Assembly (NCBI RefSeq): GCF_003967075.1 | Contig: NZ_AP018664.1 | Location: 1,116,001 to 1,180,000 of the forward strand | DNA: 64,000 nt | From: Sphingobium amiense | GTDB lineage: Bacteria; Pseudomonadota; Alphaproteobacteria; Sphingomonadales; Sphingomonadaceae | Reading direction: 5' to 3' | Shown: piece by piece, positions 44,542 to 52,921 of the stretch | How positions within the stretch are numbered: position 1 is the stretch's first letter | Layout of the letters: each line of letters opens with the position of its first letter | Position numbers and translations under genes: made by a program | Notes under the pieces: model-generated | Databases searched by the model: none | Seen by the model: only the letters and a program-made list of their open reading frames with translations | What the model was told of the DNA's origin: nothing

Positions 44542-45504
44542 ATGAGCGCCACCCATTCCACCCGCATGCTGATCCTCGGTTCCGGCCCCGCCGGGCTGTC
44601 CGCCGCCATCTATGGCGCGCGCGCGGGCCTCGCGCCGATCGTGGTGCAGGGGATGCAGCCGGGCGGGCAGCTCACCATCACCACCGATGTGGAGAATTAT
44701 CCCGGCTTCCGCGAAGTGATCCAGGGGCCGTGGCTGATGGAACAGATGCAGGCGCAGGCCGAACATGTCGGCGCGCAGATGATGTATGACCAGATCGTCG
44801 ATGTGGACCTGTCCGAACGCCCCTTCCGCCTGCGCGGCGACAGCGGCACGCTCTATGTGGCCGACACGCTCGTCATCTGCACCGGCGCGCAGGCCAAGTG
44901 GCTGGGCGTCGAGGGCGAGGAGCATCTTCAGGGCAAGGGCGTTTCGGCCTGCGCCACCTGCGACGGCTTCTTCTATCGCGGCAAGAAGGTGGTGGTGATC
45001 GGCGGCGGCAACACCGCGGTCGAGGAAGCGCTCTACCTCACCAACCACAGCCATGACGTGACGCTGATCCACCGCCGCGATTCCCTGCGCGCGGAAAAGA
45101 TCCTGCAACAGCGGCTCCACGCCCACCCCAACATCAAGGTGGTCTGGAACAAGGCGGTCGAGCGCTTCGTCGGCGGCGGCACGCCCGAGGGGCTGGTGGG
45201 CGTCGACCTCATCGACACGGTCACGGGGGAAAAGAGCCATATCCCGACCGACGGCGGCTTCGTCGCCATCGGCCACCATCCCGCGACCGAACTCTTCGCG
45301 GACAAGCTGCCGCTCGACGAAGGCTATATCGTGGTGGAGAAGGGCACGACCCACACCGCCATCCCCGGCGTCTTCGCGGCGGGCGACGTCACCGACAAGA
45401 TCTACCGGCAGGCCGTGACGGCGGCGGGTATGGGCTGCATGGCCGCGCTCGATGTCGAGCGTTTCCTTCAGGAACAGGATTTCGAGGAACTGGTGGAGGC
45501 TTAA
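44542..45504 (+). CDS. trxB: Thioredoxin-disulfide reductase
   Basis: A 320-residue flavoenzyme that reduces thioredoxin with NADPH. The FAD site is ILGSGPAGLSAAIYGARAG; the redox-active pair is Cys137 and Cys140 (CATC); the NADPH site is VVIGGGNTAVEEALYL; GVFAAGDVTD closes the FAD domain. Length is standard. Monocistronic by context; it converges on the acyl carrier protein gene. Confidence 0.98.
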   Translation: MSATHSTRMLILGSGPAGLSAAIYGARAGLAPIVVQGMQPGGQLTITTDVENYPGFREVIQGPWLMEQMQAQAEHVGAQMMYDQIVDVDLSERPFRLRGDSGTLYVADTLVICTGAQAKWLGVEGEEHLQGKGVSACATCDGFFYRGKKVVVIGGGNTAVEEALYLTNHSHDVTLIHRRDSLRAEKILQQRLHAHPNIKVVWNKAVERFVGGGTPEGLVGVDLIDTVTGEKSHIPTDGGFVAIGHHPATELFADKLPLDEGYIVVEKGTTHTAIPGVFAAGDVTDKIYRQAVTAAGMGCMAALDVERFLQEQDFEELVEA

Positions 45505-45524
45505 GCCCTTGCCGACGGCGAGGG

Positions 45525-45812
45525 TCAGCCGACCTTCGTCGTCGTGAACGCCAGCAGCGACCCGAACGTCTCGAACGTGTCGCCGTCAATATCCTCGTCG
45601 TCGATCAGGAAGCCGAAACGGTCCTCCATCTCGGTCAGCAGTCCGGCGACCGCCATGGAATCCAGTTCGGGCAGAGCGCCGAACAGCGGCGTGTCATCGT
45701 CGAATGCATCGACCCGCTCCTGCGAGAGGCCAAGGACATCGCGGAGCAATGCGCGAAGCCGGTTTTCCACATCGGGCGTCCGGTCGACCGGCTGGGTTTG
45801 GGGAACCTGCAT
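45525..45812 (-). CDS. Acyl carrier protein, XrtA-locus associated
   Basis: A 95-residue acyl carrier protein. Ser52 in ELDSMAV is the phosphopantetheine site; the helix pattern ENRLRALLRDVLGLS ... LLTEMEDRFGFLIDDEDI is standard. It differs from the fatty-acid-synthase AcpP and lies next to a GNAT-type acyltransferase gene and the XrtA operon, where such dedicated carriers occur. The acyl or aminoacyl load is unknown. Confidence 0.88.
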   Translation of the reverse strand: MQVPQTQPVDRTPDVENRLRALLRDVLGLSQERVDAFDDDTPLFGALPELDSMAVAGLLTEMEDRFGFLIDDEDIDGDTFETFGSLLAFTTTKVG

Positions 45813-45839
45813 GATGGGCGCTACGTAATCGCTCCCGGC

Positions 45840-46841
45840 CTAGCCGACAAGCGCCGAAATGGCGGCGCGGGCGGCGGGCAGCCAAGCCGACGCGAAGCGC
45901 GGGTTGAAGGCGTCGACGCGATGAAGCGGAATGCGCCGCTCCATCCAGTCACTCTTATAGGCGTTATCGCCCGTCCCATAGTCGATCCGCGCCACCCGGT
46001 CGGTGTCGATGGCGTGGGCGAACATGCTATGGCTCAGCAGCGTGCCCGGCGATTGTGCATCGAACGCCGCATCATGGCAGAGCTTGTGGATGAGCGCGCA
46101 GTCGCCGTCGAGCGTCCAGAGCTGCGCCGCGACGGCCCGCTCGCCCTGCCGCGCAAAGCCGATACGCAGCCGGCCCGCCGCGCTCTCCCGCCCGGCAATC
46201 TCCCGCAGCAGCGCAAGGCCGCCCTCCGGCTCCGGCTCCTTCCAGCTCGCCGCATGAACCGCTTCATAGTCCCGCCACAGGCCATCGGTCAGTTCATGGT
46301 GGACGGCATATTCGAAAGGCCGGTCCCGCCCCCTGCGCCGCACCAGTTCGCGCAGCCGCCCCGGCCGCCCGGCCCAATATCGGTCAAAGCTGCGCCCCTG
46401 GACATCCAGCACATGCCGCCCGCCCATGGCCCGCGTCACCGCGAACCACCCCGCCTTGCGCAAGGCAGCGAGCACAGCGCCGCTCTCCTCCAGCGGATAA
46501 AGGTCGATCTGCGCGCAGTCCCGCAACAGCTCCGCCGCAACCCGCTCCAGCAGACGCGCCTGCGTCCTCTCGTCGGGATTGCCCAGAAACAGCGGCGCCC
46601 ACGAAAAACTGTACCAGTTGGCCAGCGCGCCCGCCTTGCGCTCACCCCGGTCATGCAGGAAAAGCCAGACCTCCGCGCCGCCCTCCGCCGCCATCGCCAC
46701 CCTTACCGGCATGTCGGCAAAGCAATGGCGGTGCAGCGCGTCGAACCATTCGGCCTGCGCGAACAGCAAAGGCGCGGCGTCGCGCAGCCGGGGCGCGAGC
46801 CATTGCCGCACCTCCGCCATGCTGCGATATTCCCTTGCCAT
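45840..46841 (-). CDS. GNAT/CelD-type acyltransferase, XrtA-locus associated
   Basis: A 333-residue protein with the BcsL/CelD (Acetyltransf_6) pattern: LFLHDRGERKAGALANWYSFSWAPLF, GRPGRLRELVRRRGR, then the C-terminal core with QLWTLDGDCALIHKL, GTLLSHSMFAHAID and IDYGTGDNAYKSDWMERRI. Related proteins transfer acyl or aminoacyl groups to sugars. Start ATG 46841, with 46820 (preceded by AAGGGAA) and 46883 as alternatives; the antisense frame is open far beyond. 27 bp before the ACP gene on the same strand, divergent from the ligase. Confidence 0.8.
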   Translation of the reverse strand: MAREYRSMAEVRQWLAPRLRDAAPLLFAQAEWFDALHRHCFADMPVRVAMAAEGGAEVWLFLHDRGERKAGALANWYSFSWAPLFLGNPDERTQARLLERVAAELLRDCAQIDLYPLEESGAVLAALRKAGWFAVTRAMGGRHVLDVQGRSFDRYWAGRPGRLRELVRRRGRDRPFEYAVHHELTDGLWRDYEAVHAASWKEPEPEGGLALLREIAGRESAAGRLRIGFARQGERAVAAQLWTLDGDCALIHKLCHDAAFDAQSPGTLLSHSMFAHAIDTDRVARIDYGTGDNAYKSDWMERRIPLHRVDAFNPRFASAWLPAARAAISALVG

Positions 46842-46916
46842 CACCAACCGACTATCTCCATGCGCACTCACGGCTTCACGCATAGGATCAAAACATCGCC
46901 ATGGAGTTAAGCGTCC

Positions 46917-48446
46917 GTGACTGAGCATCGGACCATGATCGACGGAGCGGAGGTCAGGCCCATCGACCATCTGCTGCTGCGCGGCGATCCGACGCGTCCG
47001 GCGCTGGACGGGCGGTCGGGCAGCTACGACTATGCCGAACTGGAAGTCACGCTGGGCCGGCTGGCGGGGTGGCTCGCCGGGTTCGGGCTGGAGCCGGGCG
47101 CGCGCGTCGCAAGCTGGATGGCGAAGGGTCCGGTCGCCGCGCTGATGCCGCTGGCCGCACCGCGCGCCGGTCTCGTCAATGTTCCCGTCAACCCGCTGCT
47201 CAAACATGCACAGGTCGCGCATATCCTTGCCGACAGCGGCGCGGCGGCCATGATCGGCAGCGCCGCGCGGCTGGACACGCTGGGCGACGGAGATGTGCCC
47301 GCCGGGTGCCAGCTCCATCGTGAGGAAGACGCCGCCTGCGCCATGAGCGGGGGGGAGGGGATCGGCCCGTCTGCCGCCGACCCAGGCGATCTCGCCGCGA
47401 TTCTCTACACCAGCGGATCGACCGGGCGGCCCAAGGGCGTGATGCTGACCCACGTCAATCTCTGGCTCGGCGCGGTGGCGGTGGCCGACTATCTGCGCCT
47501 CACGCCGGACGACCGCACCGCCTGCGTCCTGCCCTTCAGTTTCGACTATGGGCAGAACCAGTTGTTCTCGACATGGATCGCGGGCGGCTGCGTCTATCCG
47601 CTCGACTATCTGACGCCCCGCGACGTGATGAAGCTGGTGGACCGGCGCGACATCACGACGCTGGCCGGAGTGCCGCCCCTCTGGGTGCAACTGACCGAAC
47701 TGGACTGGCCCGCGGAAACCGCCGCGAAGCTCCGGCGTCTGACCAACAGCGGCGGCGCACTGACGCGCCCGCTGGTGGAGAAATTGCGCGCGCTCTTTCC
47801 GCAGGCCGACCTCTATCCCATGTATGGCCTGACCGAAGCCTTCCGCTCGACCTACCTGCCCCCCGCTCTGGTCGAGAGCCATCCCGACTCGATGGGCCGC
47901 GCCATCCCGTTCGCCGAAATCCTCGTCGTCCGCCCGGACGGCAGCCTGACCGGCGATGACGAGCCGGGCGAACTGGTCCATTGCGGCCCGCTCGTGGCGC
48001 AGGGCTATTGGCGCGACGCCGCCCGCAGCGCCGAACGCTTCCGGCCCGCGCCGCCCGCCTCGCGCTACGGCGGCAGCGCGGTCTGGTCGGGCGACACGGT
48101 GCGGCGCGACGCGGATGGGCTGCTCTATTTCGTCGGCCGCGACGACGCGATGATCAAGTCCGCAGGCAACCGCATCAGCCCCACCGAGATCGAGGAAGCC
48201 GCCGCCGCCGTCCCCGGAGTCACCGAAGCCGTCGCGCTGGGGATCAGGGACGACCGGCTGGGACAGGCCGTGCGCCTGCTGCTGCGCGGCGACGATCCGG
48301 CGGTTGTCGAAGGCGTCGCGGCTCATCTCAAACAGGAACTTCCCAATTTCATGCAACCCCGCGACATCCTCCTGCTCGACCATTTCCCCCGCAATCCCAA
48401 TGGCAAGATCGACCGCGTGGCGCTGGCGCAGGAGCATGGCGCATGA
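46917..48446 (+). CDS. Acyl-CoA ligase (AMP-forming), exosortase A system-associated
   Basis: A 509-residue adenylating enzyme. The ATP motif LYTSGSTGRPKGVMLTH, the A5 motif in YGLTEAFRSTYL, GELVHCGP, GDTVRRDADGLLYFVGRDD and the catalytic Lys of NPNGKIDR are all present. It belongs to the group found in XrtA/PEP-CTERM loci and could load the ACP encoded on the other strand. GTG start at 46917 with GGAG upstream; ATG 46935 possible. The stop overlaps the decarboxylase (ATGA). Confidence 0.9.
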   Translation: MTEHRTMIDGAEVRPIDHLLLRGDPTRPALDGRSGSYDYAELEVTLGRLAGWLAGFGLEPGARVASWMAKGPVAALMPLAAPRAGLVNVPVNPLLKHAQVAHILADSGAAAMIGSAARLDTLGDGDVPAGCQLHREEDAACAMSGGEGIGPSAADPGDLAAILYTSGSTGRPKGVMLTHVNLWLGAVAVADYLRLTPDDRTACVLPFSFDYGQNQLFSTWIAGGCVYPLDYLTPRDVMKLVDRRDITTLAGVPPLWVQLTELDWPAETAAKLRRLTNSGGALTRPLVEKLRALFPQADLYPMYGLTEAFRSTYLPPALVESHPDSMGRAIPFAEILVVRPDGSLTGDDEPGELVHCGPLVAQGYWRDAARSAERFRPAPPASRYGGSAVWSGDTVRRDADGLLYFVGRDDAMIKSAGNRISPTEIEEAAAAVPGVTEAVALGIRDDRLGQAVRLLLRGDDPAVVEGVAAHLKQELPNFMQPRDILLLDHFPRNPNGKIDRVALAQEHGA

Positions 48447-49672
48447 AGCCGATGGGACCGATCCCGGCCTGGTTCGCCAGCGAGGAGGGGATGCTGCTGA
48501 TCGGCGGATGCGGCGCGGCGAGCCTGATCGACGAAGCGGGCGACACGCCTCTCTTCGTCTACGACATGGGCATCGTTGAAGCGCAGGTCCGCCGCTTCCG
48601 CGACGCCATGCCAAAGGCGGTCGACCTGCACTACGCGATCAAGGCCAACCCCTATGCCCCGCTGCTGACGCGGATGGCAGGGCAGGTCGACGGGTTCGAC
48701 ATCGCCTCGGGCGGCGAACTTGCGATGGCGCTGGAGGCGGGAATGGCGCCGGATCGGATCAGTTTTGCCGGCCCCGGCAAGCGCGACGACGAACTGGAAG
48801 CCGCGATCTTCGCTGGCGTCACCCTCAACCTCGAATCCGAAGGGGAGGGCCGCCGCGCGCTCGCCATCGCCGACCGCATCGGCAAGACGCCGCGCCTCGC
48901 GGTGCGGGTGAACCCGGACTTCGATCTCAAGGGATCGGGAATGCGCATGGGCGGCGGTGCCAAGCCCTTCGGCGTGGATGCCGACCGCGCCGCCGCTCTG
49001 GCCCGAGCGGTGATCGCGGGCGGGGCGGACTGGCGGGGCTGGCATATCTTCGCCGGCAGCCAGAATCTCGACGCCATGGCAATCATAGAGACGCAGGCGG
49101 CGACGATGGCGCTGGCCGCGCGCCTCTCCGACGAAGTGGGCGCGTCCCCTCCGCTCGTCAATCTGGGCGGCGGCTTTGGCCTCGCCTATTTCCCCGGCGA
49201 CGAACCGCTCGACATCCGCCCCATCGGCGTCGCGCTCGGCACCGCGCTGGAGGAGCGGGCCGACATCCTGCGCGACAGCCGGTTCGCGCTCGAACTCGGG
49301 CGCTGGCTGGTGGGGGAGGCGGGCGTCTACCTCACCCGCGTCATCGACGTGAAGATCAGCCAGGGTGAAACCTTCGTCGTGGTTGACGGCGGCCTGCATC
49401 ACCAGCTCGCCGCCAGCGGCAATTTCGGCACGGTCGTGCGGCGCAACTATCCGATCGCGGTCGCCAACCGCTTCGGTGCGCTGCCTGCCGATCCGGTCAC
49501 GGTGGTGGGGTGCCTGTGCACCCCCCTCGACCGGCTGGGGGACCGCGTGGCTCTCCCGCAGGTGCAGGAAGGCGACCTCGTCGCGGTCTTCCTCGCCGGA
49601 GCCTATGGCGCGTCGGCCAGTCCCGCAGCGTTTCTTGGCCACCCAAGTCCCCGTCAGCTTTTACTTGGCTGA
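48443..49672 (+). CDS. PLP-dependent decarboxylase, exosortase A system-associated
   Basis: A 409-residue fold-III (alanine-racemase-like) decarboxylase related to diaminopimelate and ornithine decarboxylases. The PLP lysine is Lys67 in HYAIKANPY; LNLGGGFGLAYFPG binds the phosphate; GCLCTPLDRLGDRV and AGAYGASASP match the family. The substrate is undefined. It follows the ligase with an ATGA overlap and precedes the export genes by 134 bp. Confidence 0.9.
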   Translation: MKPMGPIPAWFASEEGMLLIGGCGAASLIDEAGDTPLFVYDMGIVEAQVRRFRDAMPKAVDLHYAIKANPYAPLLTRMAGQVDGFDIASGGELAMALEAGMAPDRISFAGPGKRDDELEAAIFAGVTLNLESEGEGRRALAIADRIGKTPRLAVRVNPDFDLKGSGMRMGGGAKPFGVDADRAAALARAVIAGGADWRGWHIFAGSQNLDAMAIIETQAATMALAARLSDEVGASPPLVNLGGGFGLAYFPGDEPLDIRPIGVALGTALEERADILRDSRFALELGRWLVGEAGVYLTRVIDVKISQGETFVVVDGGLHHQLAASGNFGTVVRRNYPIAVANRFGALPADPVTVVGCLCTPLDRLGDRVALPQVQEGDLVAVFLAGAYGASASPAAFLGHPSPRQLLLG

Positions 49673-49806
49673 TTTGTTCGGGATTTAACTCCTAACGGTA
49701 TCTTTACCCTTTGGAGCCATGAAGAGGCCCAAAGCCCCGTGCCGCGAGCACCGCCGACTCCGTCCGGCGGCGCAGGCGGCGCGCGGCGGGATCAAGGGGT
49801 TCTTCT
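49673..49806 (+). other. Non-coding gap inside the XrtA cluster
   Basis: The only long gap in the plus-strand XrtA operon. It contains an AT-rich stretch (49673-49712) that could hold a second promoter for the export genes, followed by GC-rich inverted segments; no clear hexamer pair was seen. Confidence 0.4.
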
Positions 49807-50457
49807 ATGCGTTTCCTGTCGGTTTTCAGGCTTTTGATCGGGGCGTCGCTGCCCGCTCTTGTCCTGTCGGGCTGCGCATCGGGTGGAGCGGCGCCGGGCA
49901 GGCAGTTGCCGCCCGCTTCCTTCGTGTCGACGCAGGAAGGGCCGGGCGAGGAATATGTGATCGGCCCGCTCGACGACCTCACCATCTTCGTGTGGCGCAA
50001 CCCGGAACTGGGCGCAAAGGTGCAGGTGCGGCCCGACGGACGCATCACCACGCCGCTCATCACCGACATGCCCGCCGTGGGCAAGACGCCCAAGATGCTG
50101 GCCGAAGACATCAAGCTCGCCCTGACCCAATATATCGAAAATCCGCTGGTGTCGGTCATCGTCAATAATTTCAGCGGCACCTTCAGCCAGCAGGTGCGGA
50201 TCGTCGGCGCGACCGAAAAGCCCGCCTCGATCCCCTACCGCGCCAACATGACGCTGCTCGACGCGATGATCGCGGTCGGCGGCCTGTCCGAATATGCGGC
50301 GGGCAACCGCGCCCGCCTCGTCCGTTTCGACAAGAATAGCGGCAAGCAGACCGAATATCAGGTGCGCCTGAACGACCTGCTCAAGAAGGGCGATACGAAG
50401 GCCAACGTCATGCTCGCGCCGGGCGACGTCATCATCATTCCGGAAAGCATGTTCTGA
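49807..50457 (+). CDS. XrtA-associated polysaccharide export lipoprotein (Wza-like)
   Basis: A 216-residue outer-membrane lipoprotein: lipobox LSGC, lipidated Cys23. The polysaccharide-export domain has YVIGPLDDLTIFVWRNPEL, VRPDGRITTPLI and a SLBB-type segment with VRIVGATEKPASIPYRANMTLLDAMIAVGGLSEYAAGNRARL in residues about 120-175. It should form the outer-membrane channel for the exopolysaccharide. The last base of its stop is one base past the start of the Wzz-like gene. Confidence 0.93.
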   Translation: MRFLSVFRLLIGASLPALVLSGCASGGAAPGRQLPPASFVSTQEGPGEEYVIGPLDDLTIFVWRNPELGAKVQVRPDGRITTPLITDMPAVGKTPKMLAEDIKLALTQYIENPLVSVIVNNFSGTFSQQVRIVGATEKPASIPYRANMTLLDAMIAVGGLSEYAAGNRARLVRFDKNSGKQTEYQVRLNDLLKKGDTKANVMLAPGDVIIIPESMF

Positions 50458-51974
50458 TGGCGGGTCTGTACGACGAACTGATGGTCCTGCTCCACGGTAT
50501 CTGGAGCCGCCGCTGGGTGGCTCTGGCCGTGGCATGGGGCGTCTGCATGCTCGGCTGGCTTGGCGTCGCGCTCGTCCCCAACAGCTACAAGAGTCAGGCG
50601 CGCGTCTATGTGAACACCCAGTCGGTGCTGGAAGACAAGGTCGGGATCACCCCCGTCCAGTCGCAGCAGGATCTGGACCGCGTCCGCAACACGCTGACCA
50701 GCGCGGAAAATCTGGAAAAGGTCGTTCGCGACACCGACCTGTCGCAGGGCATATCCGGCCCGCGCGACGTGGCGGCGAAGATCACGAAACTGCGCGAGAA
50801 CATCACCGTCGTCGCGCTCGCCGATCCCAGCATGGTCGACATCAGCGCGGTGTCCGCCGATTCCAGCCTGTCGGACGGCGCGAACGCCCGCATCGCGCAG
50901 CAGGTGGTGCAGAAGCTGATCGACATCTTCCAGGAGGAAAATCTCTCCGGCGGCCGCAACGAAACGAAGCAGAGCCTCGCTTTCCTCGACCAGCAGATCG
51001 CCCAGCGCGCGAAGCAGCTCGAGGCCGCCGATCAGCGCCGCGTCGAATTTGCGCAGCGCTACAGCGGACTGCTGCCCGGCGCAGGCTCGATCGGGCAGCG
51101 CATGGACGCGGCGCGCATGGAAATCAGCAACATCGACTCGCAACTGGTGCAGGCGCAAAGCGCGCTGTCGGCGATGAACGGCCAGTTGGCCGGCACGCCG
51201 CAGACGCTGCCCGGCGTCGGCGCGGGGGGCGGCGCTTCGCCGCTGGCTCAGGCGCAATCGAACCTCGCTTCGATGCGCGCGCGCGGCTGGACCGCCAGCC
51301 ATCCCGACGTGATCGCGGCCCAGCGTGAAGTCGATGCGCTCCGCCATGCGGGCGGCAGCGGCGGCGCAGCGGGCGGCACTCCCAATCCCGCCTATCTCTC
51401 GATCAAGTCGATGCAGGCCGAACGCGCCGCCACCGTGCAGGCGCTGAGCGCCCGCAAGGCGCAGCTCCAGTCCGACATCAACATCATGATGAGCAAGCAG
51501 GTCGACGAACCCGGCATCGCGTCCGAACAGGAAAAGATCGACAGCGACTATGCGGCGCTCAAGGCACAATATGACAAGCTCGCCGCCGACCGGGAGGATC
51601 TTCGCCTGCGCGGCGAGGTGAAGACCGAAACCGGCTCCGTCCAGTTCCGCGTCATCAACCCGCCGAGCAGCCCTAACGCGCCGTCCGCGCCGAACCGCCC
51701 GCTACTGCTGCTGGGTGTGCTGGTGCTGGGCCTTGCCGCCGGGGTCGGCGTCGCCTTCGCGCTCGGCCAGCTCAAGGGCAGCTTCCCCACCGCCGCCCGG
51801 CTTGAAAAGGCCATCGGCCTGCCCGTCGCCGGCTCGATCAGCCAGACGCTGACCGCCGCGCAGCAGGCGCTCGAAAAGCAGCGGCTGAAATGGTTCGCGG
51901 GCGCGAGCGGCGGTCTGGTCGCGGTCTGCCTGCTGCTGATCGTCGTCGAATTCATCCAGCGCGGCATGGCTTGA
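50457..51974 (+). CDS. XrtA-associated chain-length determinant (Wzz-like)
   Basis: A 505-residue inner-membrane polysaccharide co-polymerase. Membrane helices near 18-38 and 415-435 flank a long periplasmic coiled coil, and a further helix lies near 480-498. The Pro-rich motif NPPSSPNAPSAPNRP before the second helix is the Wzz signature. Ala/Gln-rich helices at about 150-390 form the periplasmic stalk. It overlaps the stop of the export lipoprotein gene and pairs with the kinase downstream. Confidence 0.92.
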   Translation: MAGLYDELMVLLHGIWSRRWVALAVAWGVCMLGWLGVALVPNSYKSQARVYVNTQSVLEDKVGITPVQSQQDLDRVRNTLTSAENLEKVVRDTDLSQGISGPRDVAAKITKLRENITVVALADPSMVDISAVSADSSLSDGANARIAQQVVQKLIDIFQEENLSGGRNETKQSLAFLDQQIAQRAKQLEAADQRRVEFAQRYSGLLPGAGSIGQRMDAARMEISNIDSQLVQAQSALSAMNGQLAGTPQTLPGVGAGGGASPLAQAQSNLASMRARGWTASHPDVIAAQREVDALRHAGGSGGAAGGTPNPAYLSIKSMQAERAATVQALSARKAQLQSDINIMMSKQVDEPGIASEQEKIDSDYAALKAQYDKLAADREDLRLRGEVKTETGSVQFRVINPPSSPNAPSAPNRPLLLLGVLVLGLAAGVGVAFALGQLKGSFPTAARLEKAIGLPVAGSISQTLTAAQQALEKQRLKWFAGASGGLVAVCLLLIVVEFIQRGMA

Positions 51975-52006
51975 AGAGTGGCCGGGGCGTGAAGGAACCA
52001 GAGAAA

Positions 52007-52921
52007 ATGAACCAGTTTACCCCCCTTGCGAACCGGGGATCGCTGATCGAGCGGGCGACCGAAATCTATGATTTCAACGCCGCGCTGCGTGGGCGCGCCG
52101 CGCCTGCGGTCGATCTGCCCGCCGATCAGCCGGTGGAACCCGCTGCGCCGGTCGCCGCCGCTCCCATACCCGCCGCTTTCCGCGCACCGGACTGGCGCGG
52201 CCCCATCCAGCCGCTCGATCGCATCGCGCTGGCCGAAGGCGGCTTTCTCCTTCCCGATGCTCCGGTCACGGCGCTCAGCGAAGAGTTCCGCCTGCTCAAG
52301 CGCGACCTGCTCGGGCAGTTGCAGGGCGCGAAGCGCGGCAACCGTATCCTCGTCTGCTCGGCGCACAGCGGCGAGGGCAAGAGCTTCTGCGCGATCAATC
52401 TCGCGCTCAGCCTCGCGGCGGAGCAGGGACGCGAAGTGTTGCTGGTCGATGCCGACTTCGGCAAGCCCGGCCTGCCCGCCAGGCTGGGGCTGGAAGCCGG
52501 GCCGGGCCTGATGGACGCGCTCGCCGACCCCATGATCGCGGTCGAGGACATCGTCATCCGCACCGACATTCCGACGCTCGGCGTCCTGCCCGCCGGTCAG
52601 CGGAGCAACAGCGACACCGAATATCTTGCCTCCGCCCGCACCGAACAGTTGCTGGACCGGCTGACGGCGGAGCGGCCCGAACGGATCGTCGTTTTCGATT
52701 CGCCGCCTTTGCTCGCCGCTTCGGCGGCTGCGGTGCTCGCCAGTCACGCGGCGATCGCACTGCTGGTCGTGCGCGCCGACGTGACGCCCGAAAGCGCGGT
52801 GCGCGAGGCGGCAGGGATGCTCAAGGGCGGGGCGCAGGTGCAGCTCCTGCTGAACGGCGTCCGTTTCCGCGGCGGTGTGCGGCGCTTCACCGGCTATTAT
52901 GATGAGGGAGACGTCCAGTGA
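52007..52921 (+). CDS. XrtA-associated tyrosine autokinase
   Basis: A 304-residue BY-kinase-type ATPase. After a disordered N-terminus, Walker A is SAHSGEGKSFCAIN, Walker A-prime is VLLVDADFGKPG, and Walker B is IVVFDSPPLLAASA. The C-terminal TGYYDEGDVQ carries the Tyr pair expected for autophosphorylation. It should regulate polymer length with the Wzz-like protein. The ATG at 52007 is preceded by AAGGAACCAGAG. The stop overlaps the next GTG. Confidence 0.92.
   Translation: MNQFTPLANRGSLIERATEIYDFNAALRGRAAPAVDLPADQPVEPAAPVAAAPIPAAFRAPDWRGPIQPLDRIALAEGGFLLPDAPVTALSEEFRLLKRDLLGQLQGAKRGNRILVCSAHSGEGKSFCAINLALSLAAEQGREVLLVDADFGKPGLPARLGLEAGPGLMDALADPMIAVEDIVIRTDIPTLGVLPAGQRSNSDTEYLASARTEQLLDRLTAERPERIVVFDSPPLLAASAAAVLASHAAIALLVVRADVTPESAVREAAGMLKGGAQVQLLLNGVRFRGGVRRFTGYYDEGDVQ

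Noticed and set aside
46884..48614. Long minus-strand open frame extending the GNAT gene to over 900 codons
   Set aside because: It is antisense to the acyl-CoA ligase, whose motifs are complete on the plus strand.
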